A stretch of DNA of 64,000 nucleotides from Pseudomonadota bacterium (lineage in GTDB: Bacteria > Pseudomonadota > Gammaproteobacteria > Pseudomonadales > Oceanobacteraceae): assembly GCA_030145845.1 (NCBI GenBank), contig JAIXHJ010000002.1:372001-436000 (forward strand). Reading direction: 5' to 3'. Below, piece after piece: positions 24,538 to 34,580 of the stretch. A program made the translations under genes and the position numbers. The notes beneath the pieces were generated by a model. The model was given only the letters and a program-made list of their open reading frames with translations, made no database searches and was not told the DNA's origin. Every line of letters begins with the position of its first letter. The first letter of the stretch is position 1.

Positions 24538-25515
24538 TCAGAAAATCTCGTTGGGCCGGAGTTCAAAGTCTTCCGGCCGGGCATTGACGGCATCTTCCAC
24601 GCGCTCATCGTCCGGCTGAATTTCCGGCACCTCGTCATCGTCGCCTTCGCGCGAGCGCAGGATAACGATTTCGACCCGGCGGTTACGCTCACGCCCTTCC
24701 GGAGTGTCGTTGGCCACCAGTGGCTGGGTGTCGGCATGGCCGACAATCTGGAAGCGGCTTTTGTTCATTTCCGGGGCGACAAACAATTCTTCCGCAAACG
24801 CCGCCGCGCGGGCCGCCGATAAGGTCCAGTTGGAACGGAAAGGCCCACCGGCTACCGGAATGTTGTCGGTATGACCTTCCACCGAGATACGGCCGGGTAC
24901 GGTGACCAGCAGCTCACGGATTTTATCGATCACCGGCAGGAATTTATCCTCGATATAATCCGAGCCGGAGCGGAAGGCGCCACGTTGCTGGATACGGATA
25001 ATAATTTTCTTACCGACCGTTTCGATCTCGACCTGACCCTGAGCGATTTCATCTTCCAGCTTGGACGCCATTTCCATCGCTTTTTCTTCGGTCTTCTTAT
25101 TTTCGATGTCGTTCTGCGGCAGCACAATTTCGCGCGTGACCTGTCCCTGATCGCCCTGACGCTCCTCCTGCTGGGTTACCTCGTCCTGACACAGAACCTC
25201 CAGTGAACTCTTGGTGATGTCACTGGTTTTCTGCCGCACCTCGTTGATCGGGGTCGGCTCGGGAATGGACGGGCTGAAATGACGGGCAATCACACTGGTG
25301 CCTTTCGGCGGGTCACTGACGTTAACCACCGTCTGTACCCCAAAGGCGTTACGCAGCTCACCGGCCAGGCGCTTGAACTTGATGGCTTCCATCTCGGAAA
25401 ACGACAGCAGCAGCACAAAGAAACACATCAGCAGCGACATCAGGTCGGCAAAGGTGGCCAGCCAACCTGGTATCGCCGGACAGGCGGGACATTCCTGTTC
25501 TTCTTCCGCGGCCAT
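24538..25515 (-). CDS. motB: Flagellar motor stator protein MotB/PomB
   Basis: The 325-residue stator protein has one N-terminal membrane span with the ion-binding D24 in 'WLATFADLMSLLMCFFVLLLSFSEME'. A long periplasmic linker leads to an OmpA-like peptidoglycan-binding domain (VEGHTDNIPV, about 213). The C-terminal tail is acidic. The span and the 'CPACPAIPGW' lead-in resemble PomB, so Na+ drive is likely, in keeping with the Mrp system. It starts two bases after motA ends. Confidence 0.92.
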   Translation of the reverse strand: MAAEEEQECPACPAIPGWLATFADLMSLLMCFFVLLLSFSEMEAIKFKRLAGELRNAFGVQTVVNVSDPPKGTSVIARHFSPSIPEPTPINEVRQKTSDITKSSLEVLCQDEVTQQEERQGDQGQVTREIVLPQNDIENKKTEEKAMEMASKLEDEIAQGQVEIETVGKKIIIRIQQRGAFRSGSDYIEDKFLPVIDKIRELLVTVPGRISVEGHTDNIPVAGGPFRSNWTLSAARAAAFAEELFVAPEMNKSRFQIVGHADTQPLVANDTPEGRERNRRVEIVILRSREGDDDEVPEIQPDDERVEDAVNARPEDFELRPNEIF

Positions 25516-25517
25516 CG

Positions 25518-26276
25518 TTATTCACCTGACACAGTGCGTTTGCCTTCCTGAATGTAGGCCTGCAGCATGGATTCGATAATACGGGGATTCTGGCCGCTCT
25601 GAATGGCCAGCAGGGCATCAATAATCATGGATTTGAGGCGGTCTTCCTCTTCCTTGCGCAGGGTCAGCTTATCGCCGACCGGCAGGGCAAACATGGTCGC
25701 CATCATGGCGCCGTAGAGGGTGGTTAACAGGGCCACCGCCATGGCCGGACCAATGGTTTTCGGGTCGTCCATATTGGCCAGCATAGCCACCAGACCGATC
25801 AGGGTACCGATCATACCCATCGCCGGGGCAACGTCACCGATGGCTTTGAAAATGGCAATACCGATGTCATGGCGCTCACTGGCCTGACGCAGCTCTTTGC
25901 TCATCAGGGTGCGGACCACATCCGGGTCATGGCCGTCGACCAGCAGCTGGATACCTTTGGCGAGAAAATCGTCGCTTACTTCCTTGCCTTCCAGTGACAG
26001 CAGGCCGCCTTTGCGCGCCATGCCGGCCAGTTCAACCACCTCTTCAATGATGGCTTCAGGTTTGCTGAGCTTGAATGAAAAGGCTTTGGCGGCCACTTTG
26101 ATGGCGCCGATAAACTGACCCAGTTCAAATTTCATCATGACGGCAAATAAGCTGCCGACAATCACGATCAGGACGGACGGTACGTTGAAGAACATACCGA
26201 GGTCACCGCCCAGAACCATGGCCATGGCGACAATACCAAAGGCACCGACCAGACCAACTAACGATGCGAGATCCAC
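25518..26276 (-). CDS. motA: Flagellar motor stator protein MotA/PomA
   Basis: The 252-residue four-span stator partner of MotB begins 'MDLASLVGLVGAFGIVAMAMVLGGDLGMFFNVPSVLIVIVGSLFA'. The conserved prolines and loop residues are in 'VAPAMGMIGTLIGLVAMLANMDDPKTIGPAMAVALLTTLYGAMMA'. The absence of the extra MotA C-terminal segment fits PomA. It is the first gene of the motA-motB-pilZ unit; its promoter must lie in 26277-26440, shared with the divergent xseB-ispA-dxs genes. Confidence 0.93.
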   Translation of the reverse strand: MDLASLVGLVGAFGIVAMAMVLGGDLGMFFNVPSVLIVIVGSLFAVMMKFELGQFIGAIKVAAKAFSFKLSKPEAIIEEVVELAGMARKGGLLSLEGKEVSDDFLAKGIQLLVDGHDPDVVRTLMSKELRQASERHDIGIAIFKAIGDVAPAMGMIGTLIGLVAMLANMDDPKTIGPAMAVALLTTLYGAMMATMFALPVGDKLTLRKEEEDRLKSMIIDALLAIQSGQNPRIIESMLQAYIQEGKRTVSGE

Positions 26277-26449
26277 ACTGGCTCCTTGCGCATAAAATCA
26301 CTGTCTGTCTCTGAGTTTAGTCAAACATTTATATTCTTCCTCAGCATTGACGAATTTGTTGTTTACCCGCGGGTGGTTGCAGGCTGTGGCCGCCTTGACC
26401 CTGTCAGGTCCAGGGTTTAGTGTTGCCGCTCTCAGAGCGGATGGCTGTT

Positions 26450-26689
26450 ATGACACAAGAAACGACCCCTCCTTTTGCTTTTGAAACGGCACTGGGCGAG
26501 CTGGAAAAACTGGTGGTACAGATGGAAAGCGGCGAGCTGTCGCTGGAAGATTCCCTGCGTGCCTTTGAGCAGGGCATTAAGCTGACGCGCCAGTGTCAGC
26601 AGGCGCTGACGTCAGCCGAGCAGCGTGTGAAGCTGCTGCTGGAACAGAACGGCAGCAGCGTGGAACAGCCTTTTGATGGCGGGGAATAA
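26450..26689 (+). CDS. xseB: Exodeoxyribonuclease VII small subunit
   Basis: The 79-residue helical-hairpin protein partners XseA. '[51 protein letters not shown]' is the family signature. The start is not certain: ATGs at 26441 and 26450 are both possible, and I chose the second for its spacing to GAGCGG and its similarity to known lengths. Two bases separate it from ispA; the xseB-ispA-dxs order is a standard gammaproteobacterial operon. Confidence 0.9.
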   Translation: MTQETTPPFAFETALGELEKLVVQMESGELSLEDSLRAFEQGIKLTRQCQQALTSAEQRVKLLLEQNGSSVEQPFDGGE

Positions 26690-26691
26690 GC

Positions 26692-27573
26692 ATGCGTGAT
26701 GCTCTGCTGGCGGTGCAGCAGCGGGTTGAAGCGCAGCTGCAGCAGCAGCTGGCCGGGCTTGGTCTGGCCGATGCGCGTCTGGCCGAAGCCATGACTTATG
26801 GCGTTCTCAATGGCGGAAAACGCCTGCGCCCGTTCCTTACCTACGCCACGGCGGAAGCGCTGGGCGGCAGCCGTGAGCAGGCGGACTGTGCCGCGGTGGC
26901 GCTGGAAATGATCCACAGTTACAGCCTGGTGCACGATGACCTGCCGGCGATGGACAACGACGATCTGCGCCGTGGCAAACCGACCTGTCATATTGCTTTT
27001 GACGAAGCCACCGCCATTCTTGCTGGTGACGGGCTGCTGACGGCGGCGTTTGATGTGCTGGCCAGGGCGCCGCATCAGAGCGATGCCCAGCGGTTGCAGC
27101 TGATCCGCCTGCTGGCGCAGGCCGCCGGTGGTGCCGGTATGGTCGCCGGTCAGAGCATTGATCTCGGCCATGTCGGCCAGCGTATGAGTCTGAGCGAACT
27201 GGAAACCATGCACCGCCACAAAACCGGAGCGCTGATCCGGGCAGCCGTCGAAATGGGCGCCGCCGCCGTCTGTGAGCAGGTGGACACGGGGACAGAGCAG
27301 GCATTACGACGCTATGCCGCTGCCATTGGTCTGGCTTTTCAGGTATGGGATGACATTCTCGATATTGAGGGTGATACCGCCACGCTGGGCAAACATCAGG
27401 GCGCCGACCTCGCACTGAACAAGCCGACCTATCCGGCACTGCTGGGGCTGGAAGGCGCGCGTAACAAGGCGCAGGAGCTGATCGGTGATGCTCAGCAGGC
27501 GCTGCAGCAGGTTAACGGTGACACTGCCGTGCTGGCGGCACTGGCCGATTACATCATCAGCCGCGATCACTGA
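26692..27573 (+). CDS. ispA: Farnesyl diphosphate synthase (geranyltranstransferase)
   Basis: The 293-residue trans-prenyltransferase has the first Asp-rich motif DDLPAMDNDD at 82-91 and the second motif DDILDIEGD at about residue 222. The presence of SYSLVHDDLPAMD just after 'GGKRLRPFL' is typical of short-chain FPP synthases. It supplies FPP for quinone and undecaprenyl synthesis and sits between xseB and dxs. Confidence 0.94.
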   Translation: MRDALLAVQQRVEAQLQQQLAGLGLADARLAEAMTYGVLNGGKRLRPFLTYATAEALGGSREQADCAAVALEMIHSYSLVHDDLPAMDNDDLRRGKPTCHIAFDEATAILAGDGLLTAAFDVLARAPHQSDAQRLQLIRLLAQAAGGAGMVAGQSIDLGHVGQRMSLSELETMHRHKTGALIRAAVEMGAAAVCEQVDTGTEQALRRYAAAIGLAFQVWDDILDIEGDTATLGKHQGADLALNKPTYPALLGLEGARNKAQELIGDAQQALQQVNGDTAVLAALADYIISRDH

Positions 27574-27712
27574 TGCCGGCGCTGTTCCTGTGTCGTGCCT
27601 GTCACAGTGCTACTCATCAGCGCCAACTGCCGGTAGAATGGCACCCCTTTTACAAGGGCTGCCCGATAACAGGCCCGGCACATTATCCAACGCCACCGCG
27701 CTGAAGTAGCTG

Positions 27713-29626
27713 ATGACACTGACAGAAATCCCGGCTTCCCGCCCCCACACGCCGCTGCTGGACAGCATGAACTCCCCGGCTGAGCTGCGTGAGCTGGACG
27801 CTGAACAGCTGCCGCAGCTGTGCGCTGAACTGCGTGAATTTCTGGTCTGGAGCGTGGGGCAATCCGGTGGGCATTTCGGAGCCGGCCTGGGGGTGGTTGA
27901 GCTGACCGCTGCCCTGCATTATGTCTTCAATACACCGGACGACCGTCTGGTGTGGGATGTGGGCCATCAGGCCTATCCGCACAAAATCCTCACCGGCCGC
28001 CGCGAACAGATGCCGCTGATCCGCAGCAAGGAAGGACCGGCAGCTTTCCCGCTGCGCTCAGAAAGCGAATACGATACCTTCGGCGTCGGCCATTCCAGTA
28101 CCTCCATCGGGGCGGCGCTGGGGATGGCGCTGGCGGCACGGGCGCAGGGCAAAGAGCGTGAGACCATTGCCGTGATCGGTGATGGTGCCATGACCGCCGG
28201 TATGGCCTTTGAGGCACTGGATCATGCCGGGCATGAGAAAGCCGACATGCTGGTGATCCTCAACGACAATGATATGTCGATCTCCAACAACGTCAGTGCG
28301 CTGAACAAATACTTCACCCGCATCTGGTCCAGCCGCACCTATTCGGCACTGCGTGCCGGCAGCAAGCGCGTGCTGGAAAAAATTCCCGCGGCGTGGGAGT
28401 TTGCGCGCCGTACCGAAGAGCATATGAAAGGCATGGTGGCGCCGGGCACCCTGTTCGAAGAACTGGGTTTCAACTACTACGGCCCCATCGACGGCCACGA
28501 CCTGGATGAGCTGGTCGCGACACTGCAGAACCTGAAAAAGCTCAAGGGACCGCGTTTCCTGCATGTGGTGACGCGCAAAGGCAAAGGCTTTGAAGCGGCT
28601 GAAAATGATCCGGTGAAATACCACGCCCTGAAAAAACAGGCGGTGGCCCCGGCGGCAGTGAAGAAGCCGACCTATTCCAATGTCTTCGGCAACTGGCTGT
28701 GCGATATGGCCGCTGCGGATGAGCGCCTAATGGGGATTACCCCGGCCATGCGTGAAGGCTCTGATCTGATCCGTTTCTCGGAAGAATACCCGGATCGCTA
28801 CTTTGATGTGGCCATTGCCGAACAGCATGCAGTTACGCTGGCTGCCGGTCTGGCCTGCGACGGCGCCAAGCCGGTGGTGGCGATTTATTCGACTTTCCTG
28901 CAGCGCGGCTATGATCAGCTGATCCACGATGTGGCGCTGCAGAATCTGGATGTCCTGTTCGCCATTGACCGCGCCGGTCTGGTCGGGGAAGACGGCCCGA
29001 CCCATCACGGCGCCTATGATCTGAGCTATCTGCGCTGTATTCCCAATATGGTGGTGATGGCGCCGTCGGACGAAAACGAATGCCGGCAGATGCTTTATAC
29101 CGGTTATCAGCACACGGGCCCCGCAGCGGTGCGTTATCCGCGCGGCAGTGGCACGGGGGTTGAGCCACAGGCAGACATGCGGGCGCTGGCGCTGGGTAAG
29201 GGGGTGGTTCGCCGCCGCAGCAGCCAGCCAGCCGGCACACAGAAAGTGGCGCTGCTGGTGTTCGGTGCACCGCTGGCGGCAGCGCTGGAAGCGGCAGAAA
29301 CTCTGGATGCCACCGTGGCGGATATGCGCTTTGTCAAACCGCTGGACGATGAGCTGGTGGCTGAGCTGGCGCTGAGTCATGACCTGCTGGTTACGGTGGA
29401 AGAAAACGCCGTGATGGGCGGTGCCGGCAGCGCGGTGCTGGAATCCCTCAGCGTGGCGGATATTCAGGTGCCGGTACAGATGCTGGGCCTGCCTGATCAT
29501 TACATCGAACACGCCTCACCGGCACAGCAGCTGGCCGAAACCGGGCTGGACGCGGCCGGCATTCTGGCGGCTGTGCAGCAGCGTTTATCCGTTGTCCTGA
29601 GCGCCGGTAACGCCGGGCGCGGCTGA
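27713..29626 (+). CDS. dxs: 1-deoxy-D-xylulose-5-phosphate synthase
   Basis: The 637-residue thiamine-diphosphate enzyme is the first step of the MEP isoprenoid pathway. The thiamine motif runs from [18 protein letters not shown] to ILNDN (about 160-185). '[14 protein letters not shown]' near residue 83 and '[18 protein letters not shown]' are Dxs-specific. The 139-base gap after ispA may hold a secondary promoter (TAGAAT near 27636 as a weak -10). Confidence 0.96.
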   Translation: MTLTEIPASRPHTPLLDSMNSPAELRELDAEQLPQLCAELREFLVWSVGQSGGHFGAGLGVVELTAALHYVFNTPDDRLVWDVGHQAYPHKILTGRREQMPLIRSKEGPAAFPLRSESEYDTFGVGHSSTSIGAALGMALAARAQGKERETIAVIGDGAMTAGMAFEALDHAGHEKADMLVILNDNDMSISNNVSALNKYFTRIWSSRTYSALRAGSKRVLEKIPAAWEFARRTEEHMKGMVAPGTLFEELGFNYYGPIDGHDLDELVATLQNLKKLKGPRFLHVVTRKGKGFEAAENDPVKYHALKKQAVAPAAVKKPTYSNVFGNWLCDMAAADERLMGITPAMREGSDLIRFSEEYPDRYFDVAIAEQHAVTLAAGLACDGAKPVVAIYSTFLQRGYDQLIHDVALQNLDVLFAIDRAGLVGEDGPTHHGAYDLSYLRCIPNMVVMAPSDENECRQMLYTGYQHTGPAAVRYPRGSGTGVEPQADMRALALGKGVVRRRSSQPAGTQKVALLVFGAPLAAALEAAETLDATVADMRFVKPLDDELVAELALSHDLLVTVEENAVMGGAGSAVLESLSVADIQVPVQMLGLPDHYIEHASPAQQLAETGLDAAGILAAVQQRLSVVLSAGNAGRG

Positions 29627-29644
29627 GCCCGGCTGGCGTTTTTT
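29609..29644 (+). terminator. Intrinsic terminator overlapping the dxs stop
   Basis: AACGCCGGGC pairs with GCCCGGCTGGCGTT (one bulge) and is followed by six Ts in total. The 5' arm lies in the last dxs codons. Confidence 0.85.
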
Positions 29645-29750
29645 AACCTCCTGTTTTCCTGTCTCATTTGTCTGCGTATCCCCGGATCAGTGCTTTACTG
29701 AAAAGATAAGCTCTGATCCGCCGGCATCGGTCCGGTACGGGAGATACGGA

Positions 29751-31442
29751 TTGCGACGCTATCTGCTGATTATCATTCTGATTGTGGCCGGCACCGCAGG
29801 CGCGGTGTATGACGGCGTCCTGCGTTATGAAAATGCGCGGGTACAGAATATCGCCGATCATCTGCTGGAGCGGGTCTATACCCGCGCCCTGCGGGAGTAT
29901 TACCTGCTGCTGACGGATGTGCGCATGCTGCTGCAGCAGGGGGGCAGCGCAGCAGATCTGCGCGCGCTTGAACGCAGTGCCCCCATCGGCCCGTATATTG
30001 AAGCCGCCGCCACGGCCGGCCAGCTCGCCGGCGAGGGTGACTGGCTGATTGCGCTGGGGCTGGAGGAACTTGACAGCCGGGTGGAATATATCCGTGACAG
30101 TCAGCCGGTCAGCCCGGCAGAACGGCAGCCGGGCATGCTGTTCGACATCGGTATGCAGACCGGCAGTGCGGAACGGATGGCGGTGCGGCTGGATGTTGTG
30201 GCCTGGCTGCAGCAGATTACGGCGGATCTGGGGTTTGGTGTACTGCCGCTGAAAATCAGCTGGCAGGGCCATGTGCTGAGTGAGGCCGGCACGGCGTCGC
30301 TGAACCGGGCGACGGTCTTCCCGGATTTTATTCTGCCGCAGTTCACCCTTTATCTCAGTGACCGTGAGATCGACAGCCTGTTCCGCCAGCGGCTGACGGC
30401 GGCGATGATGGCAGCACTGGTGGCGCTGCCCGAATTTATCCTGCTGTTCTGGTTATGGCGCCAGTACTTTCATCGTCACCGACTGCAGCGGGCGCTGGAG
30501 CAGAGCCACCGCGATCTGGAGAAGCAGCGTTACGCCAATGAACTGCGGACCCGTCTGCTGCGTCACCGCACCGAACAGGTCAAGGGGCTGAACAGCGATC
30601 TGGAGCAGGCGCGGGCGCGCATGGCACTGTCGGAGCGGCTGGCCGCGCTGGGCGAAATCTCGGCCGGTATCGCTCATGAGATCAACAATCCGGTGGCCTA
30701 CAGCCTGAGTAATCTCAACAGCCTGAAAGAGGATGTACACGACCTGACGGAATTTATCCGCCGGCTGGATCAGAACTCCGGCCAGCTCGATACGTCATCC
30801 GCTTTTTACCGTCGCCTGCTGCAGGATTATCAGGAACTGGCCATTCCGGAAGCCATGGCGTCGGTGCCGGAACGCATCGCGGAAATGACCGACGGCATTG
30901 AACGCGTCAGTCATATTGTGCGGGATATGCGTAAACTCAGCCGTGAAGGCACTATTGAGCGGCAGATGACGGATCTGAACAGTGATCTGACCAGCATCAT
31001 CAATATTGCCCGCAGCCGCCTGAAAGGCAATATCGAACTGATTGCTGAGCTGATACCACTGCCACCGGTGTACTGCAACGGTTCGCAGATCGGCCAGGTG
31101 GTGCTGAATATTCTGGTCAATGCCATTCAGGCAATCGGTGACCGCCCGGGCTGCATACGGCTGACCCAGAGTCTGCAGGCAGACTGGCTGGAAATCCGTA
31201 TCTGTGATGATGGACCGGGAATGGATGAAGCCACCGCCAGCCGGGTGTTTGAGCCGTTTTTTACCACTAAAGACGCAGGTCAGGGAACGGGCATGGGGCT
31301 GGCTTTGTGCTATCAGTTAATAGAGGAGCATCAGGGGCATATTGAACTCGATACCCGGCCCGGCAGCGGAACCTGTTTCACCCTCCGCTTACCTCTGCAC
31401 CCGCAACCGCTGACAGCAGGAGATCAACACAATGCTGAGTGA
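29751..31442 (+). CDS. Membrane sensor histidine kinase
   Basis: The 563-residue kinase uses a TTG start, supported by GGGAGA seven bases upstream and by the membrane anchor that begins at once (RRYLLIIILIVAGTAG). A periplasmic sensor region of about 190 residues leads to a second span at about 205-225 and a coiled coil. The phosphorylated His is H309 in EISAGIAHEINNPVAYSLSN. The N box NILVNAIQAI and the G boxes DDGPGM and GTGMGLAL complete the ATPase domain. The last ten bases overlap the response-regulator gene, so the two are coupled. The signal is unknown. Confidence 0.88.
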   Translation: MRRYLLIIILIVAGTAGAVYDGVLRYENARVQNIADHLLERVYTRALREYYLLLTDVRMLLQQGGSAADLRALERSAPIGPYIEAAATAGQLAGEGDWLIALGLEELDSRVEYIRDSQPVSPAERQPGMLFDIGMQTGSAERMAVRLDVVAWLQQITADLGFGVLPLKISWQGHVLSEAGTASLNRATVFPDFILPQFTLYLSDREIDSLFRQRLTAAMMAALVALPEFILLFWLWRQYFHRHRLQRALEQSHRDLEKQRYANELRTRLLRHRTEQVKGLNSDLEQARARMALSERLAALGEISAGIAHEINNPVAYSLSNLNSLKEDVHDLTEFIRRLDQNSGQLDTSSAFYRRLLQDYQELAIPEAMASVPERIAEMTDGIERVSHIVRDMRKLSREGTIERQMTDLNSDLTSIINIARSRLKGNIELIAELIPLPPVYCNGSQIGQVVLNILVNAIQAIGDRPGCIRLTQSLQADWLEIRICDDGPGMDEATASRVFEPFFTTKDAGQGTGMGLALCYQLIEEHQGHIELDTRPGSGTCFTLRLPLHPQPLTAGDQHNAE

Positions 31443-32775
31443 AGGTTATATCGAACAGGCCCGGGAAAAACACGGCCGTCTGCTGATCGTGGATGACGAA
31501 GAAGCCGTGCTGCAGGCCCTCCGGCGCCTGTTTCACCGGCAGTACGATGTGGTCACTCATACCAGCGGTGCGGCGGCACTGGAGCAGCTGAAGACAGATG
31601 CTTTTGACCTGATTATTTCGGATATGCGCATGCCCGGTATGTCGGGGGCGGAACTGCTGAAAAGCTGCTTTGAGCAGTACCCGGACATGATCCGTATCCT
31701 GCTGACCGGCTATTCCGATCTGGAGTCGGCGATCAAAGCGGTGAACGAAGGCAATATTTACCGTTATATCTCAAAACCCTGGGATAACGACCAGCTGCGC
31801 GCGGTGGTGGCCGAAGCCATTGATACCCGCGATCTGCGCTCGGCCAACGAGCGCCTGAATGCGCATATCGTGGAGCAGAACGAAGAGCTGGCGCGGCTGA
31901 ACCGTGAACTGCAGGACAAGTATCAGGAAAAGTCCGATCAGGTGGGCGAGGCCGAAGCGCGTCTGACGGATGCTTACCGCAACCTGCGGCAGGAATTCAA
32001 CAGCATGGTGCATATCCTCGTCAGCATCATGGAGCGCCGCAATGGTGAGGAAAAAGACAGCTCCGAACGGATTGCACGGCTGGCAAAAGAATTTGCTGAA
32101 TTTTCCGGTCTGGAAGGCCAGCAGATTCAGGATGTGTATTACGCCGCGCTGCTGCGCAACATTGGCAAGGTATCGCTGCCGGATGCGGTGCTGAGCAAAG
32201 CCATCGCGCAGATGAGTCAGAGTGAAAAACAGGAGTACGCGCGCTTTACCATCAATGGCCAGACAACCCTGATGCTGCTCGAACCGCTGCAGAACGCTTC
32301 CAGCATTATCCGCTCACATATGGAGCTGTATAACGGCAAAGGCTTCCCGGATAAGTTATCCGGTGACGCTATTCCGAAAGAAGCCCGCATCCTGCGCATT
32401 GTGAATGATTATGTGGAAGTACAGCGTGAGCATAATTTTCTTGGTGAGACGCTGGATGAGGAATCAGCCCGGGCTTACCTGCTGAAAATGGCCGGCCAGC
32501 GTTATGACCGCGAGCTGGTGGATATCTTTATGGATGTGCTGGAGGATTTCAGCGAGGGCGTCGTGCCGAATATGGAGCGGATCCCGATCGAGGAAGCCCG
32601 GGTCGGGATGACCCTGGCCGGCAATCTGGTCAGTCCGGCCGGTGTGGTGCTGTTGTCCGAGGGAACCTGTCTTACCGAGCGTCATGTGGCCAAACTGCAG
32701 GCCATGCAGCGTCAGTTTGAAGGGCATGATATCCGCCTGCATGTGCGCCGCGAAACCGCGGCGGACAAGGGCTGA
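31432..32775 (+). CDS. Response regulator with degenerate HD-GYP-like domain
   Basis: The 447-residue protein has an N-terminal receiver (acceptor D64 in LIISDMRMPGMSG), a coiled coil of about 50 residues, and a C-terminal domain with the HD-GYP fold pattern. The catalytic signature is eroded. The usual HD pair is replaced by R242-N243 in 'LLRNIGKVSLPDAVL', and the HHE..DG.GYP motif reads 'SHMELYNGKGFP', keeping one His (H296). A c-di-GMP phosphodiesterase is therefore unlikely; a binding or scaffold role is inferred. It is coupled to the upstream kinase, its probable partner. Confidence 0.82.
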   Translation: MLSEGYIEQAREKHGRLLIVDDEEAVLQALRRLFHRQYDVVTHTSGAAALEQLKTDAFDLIISDMRMPGMSGAELLKSCFEQYPDMIRILLTGYSDLESAIKAVNEGNIYRYISKPWDNDQLRAVVAEAIDTRDLRSANERLNAHIVEQNEELARLNRELQDKYQEKSDQVGEAEARLTDAYRNLRQEFNSMVHILVSIMERRNGEEKDSSERIARLAKEFAEFSGLEGQQIQDVYYAALLRNIGKVSLPDAVLSKAIAQMSQSEKQEYARFTINGQTTLMLLEPLQNASSIIRSHMELYNGKGFPDKLSGDAIPKEARILRIVNDYVEVQREHNFLGETLDEESARAYLLKMAGQRYDRELVDIFMDVLEDFSEGVVPNMERIPIEEARVGMTLAGNLVSPAGVVLLSEGTCLTERHVAKLQAMQRQFEGHDIRLHVRRETAADKG

Positions 32776-32785
32776 GCGGCAAGGC

Positions 32786-33430
32786 TCAGACGTTTTCCGG
32801 CTCGTCGTCCTGATGAGTCGGCAGGCCCTGCGGCGGCAGATCCAGCGGCAGAAAATGGCCCAGCTTGCTGGCTTTGGTGCGCAGGTAATGATCATTGTGC
32901 GGGTTGCGGCCAACCTGCAGCGGTACCCGTTCAACCACATCCACCCCGGCATCGCTCAGCGCTTTCACCTTACGCGGATTATTGGTCATCAGACGGATAG
33001 CGTGAATGCCCAGATGATCCAGCATCGGCCGGCACATGCTGTAATCGCGCATATCGGCGGCAAAACCCAGACGCTCATTGGCTTCCACGGTATCGGCACC
33101 CTGATCCTGCAGATGGTAGGCGCGGATCTTGTTCAGCAGACCAATGCCCCGGCCTTCCTGACGCAGATACAGGAGTACGCCACGGCCGGCTTCGGCGACG
33201 GAGCGCAGTGCCGCTTCCAGCTGATAGCCGCAGTCACAGCGCATGCTGTACAGGGCGTCGCCGGTCAGACACTCAGAATGGGCGCGGGCGAGCACGGGTT
33301 CACCACTGTCCACATGACCCATGGTCAGCGCCACATGTTCCTTGCCGGTCTCTGTGTCTTCAAAGCCATGCATGGTAAACACGCCAAACGGCGTCGGCAG
33401 TTTTGATGAGGCGATGAACTTGATACTCAA
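32786..33430 (-). CDS. ribA: GTP cyclohydrolase II
   Basis: The 214-residue enzyme opens GTP in the first step of riboflavin synthesis. Zinc ligands are C54, C65 and C67 ([16 protein letters not shown]), at the same positions as in E. coli RibA. '[16 protein letters not shown]' and 'LMTNNPRKV' are active-site and GTP-binding segments. It is a stand-alone RibA rather than a RibBA fusion, and it converges on the response regulator with a ten-base gap. I see no FMN riboswitch in 33431-33619. Confidence 0.95.
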   Translation of the reverse strand: MSIKFIASSKLPTPFGVFTMHGFEDTETGKEHVALTMGHVDSGEPVLARAHSECLTGDALYSMRCDCGYQLEAALRSVAEAGRGVLLYLRQEGRGIGLLNKIRAYHLQDQGADTVEANERLGFAADMRDYSMCRPMLDHLGIHAIRLMTNNPRKVKALSDAGVDVVERVPLQVGRNPHNDHYLRTKASKLGHFLPLDLPPQGLPTHQDDEPENV

Positions 33431-33619
33431 GGGGAGTACTCCGGGGGCAAAACAGGGCGCGTATTCTACCAGCGAACGCCAGTCGTGCCTAATGGGATGT
33501 CAGGCAATGCAGGCGTCATATTGTCCCAGAGAGAAGAAAAACTGTGCCATATACGTATTCGGCCTGCAGGCCGGGCTGGCGTAGTATAAGGCCGCATTCA
33601 CAATTGCAGGAATTGTCAC

Positions 33620-34294
33620 ATGATATGGCTGTTACTGCTGGCTGTGCTGGCGTTATTGCTGCTGCCCGGCTGGTGGGTAAAACAGGTGCTGCGCAAACAC
33701 AGTGGCGAGCGCGCCGATTATCCGGGTACCGGCGGTGATATGGCGCGCCATCTGCTGCATAAGCTGGGGCTTGAATACGTGGCGGTTGAAGCGACTGCCA
33801 TGGGCGATCATTACGACCCCGGCGCCAGGGCGGTGCGGCTGAGCGAAGACAAACTCAACGGCCGCAGCCTGACCGCCGTGGTGGTGGCTGCGCATGAAGT
33901 CGGTCACGCGCTGCAGCATGCCCGTGGTGAAACCCTGTTCAGCAGCCGTACCGGTCTGGCGGTACTGGCGCTGTGGATGCAGCGTATTGCCCCGCTGGCA
34001 TTGCTGCTGACCCCACTGCTGGCGGCAACGGCACCCGGCGCCTCGCGTTTGTCACTGCTGATTGCGGTCGGTGCCATGCTGATCGGCACGCTGGTGCATC
34101 TGGTGACTCTGCCGGTGGAATGGGATGCCAGTTTCGGTAAAGCACTGCCCCTGCTGGAACAGGGGGAGTATCTGGATGCCCGGGATATGAAGCATGCGCG
34201 CCGCATTCTGACTGCCGCCGCCCTGACCTACGTTGCCGCCTCACTGATGAGTCTGCTCAATATTGGCCGCTGGTGGCGCTATCTGCGCCGCTGA
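33620..34294 (+). CDS. Membrane zinc metallopeptidase (YugP/Zn_peptidase_2 type)
   Basis: The 224-residue membrane protein has zinc motif HEVGH at 92-96 (VVAAHEVGHALQHARGE). The hydrophobic N terminus, two central spans and the 'EWDASFGKALPLLEQGEYLDARDMKHARRILTAAALTYVAAS' ending are typical of the YugP-like neutral zinc peptidase family. Its substrate is unknown. It is monocistronic and divergent from ribA. Confidence 0.85.
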   Translation: MIWLLLLAVLALLLLPGWWVKQVLRKHSGERADYPGTGGDMARHLLHKLGLEYVAVEATAMGDHYDPGARAVRLSEDKLNGRSLTAVVVAAHEVGHALQHARGETLFSSRTGLAVLALWMQRIAPLALLLTPLLAATAPGASRLSLLIAVGAMLIGTLVHLVTLPVEWDASFGKALPLLEQGEYLDARDMKHARRILTAAALTYVAASLMSLLNIGRWWRYLRR

Positions 34295-34580
34295 CAGGGC
34301 CTGTGTCAGGATGCGCCATCGGCTGTGCAGGGCGGGCTTTGTAAGCGTCTTTACGATTTATTGACACACCTGTCATGGTCGTCCGTGACAGTCGCTCTGT
34401 GCCGTGGCGGCGATGCTGATACACTCTGTCTTCATAAAACTGGCCTGATGTGCAAAATACCGGGCTGAACAGGCCATGCCTCCGGGCCGGCCTGCTGATA
34501 ACGATAAAGTGCTGTCAGTGGAACAGACAGCCGCGCCGGTAAACCCGGCTGCAACCAGCGCAGGCTTGATAGGAACCGTC

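Noticed and set aside
33431..33619. FMN riboswitch before ribA
   Set aside because: The region is too short and shows none of the conserved FMN-element segments.
34362..34375. TGACACACCTGTCA palindrome before the hybrid kinase gene as an operator
   Set aside because: Single occurrence, short, and no second copy or known regulator to attach it to.
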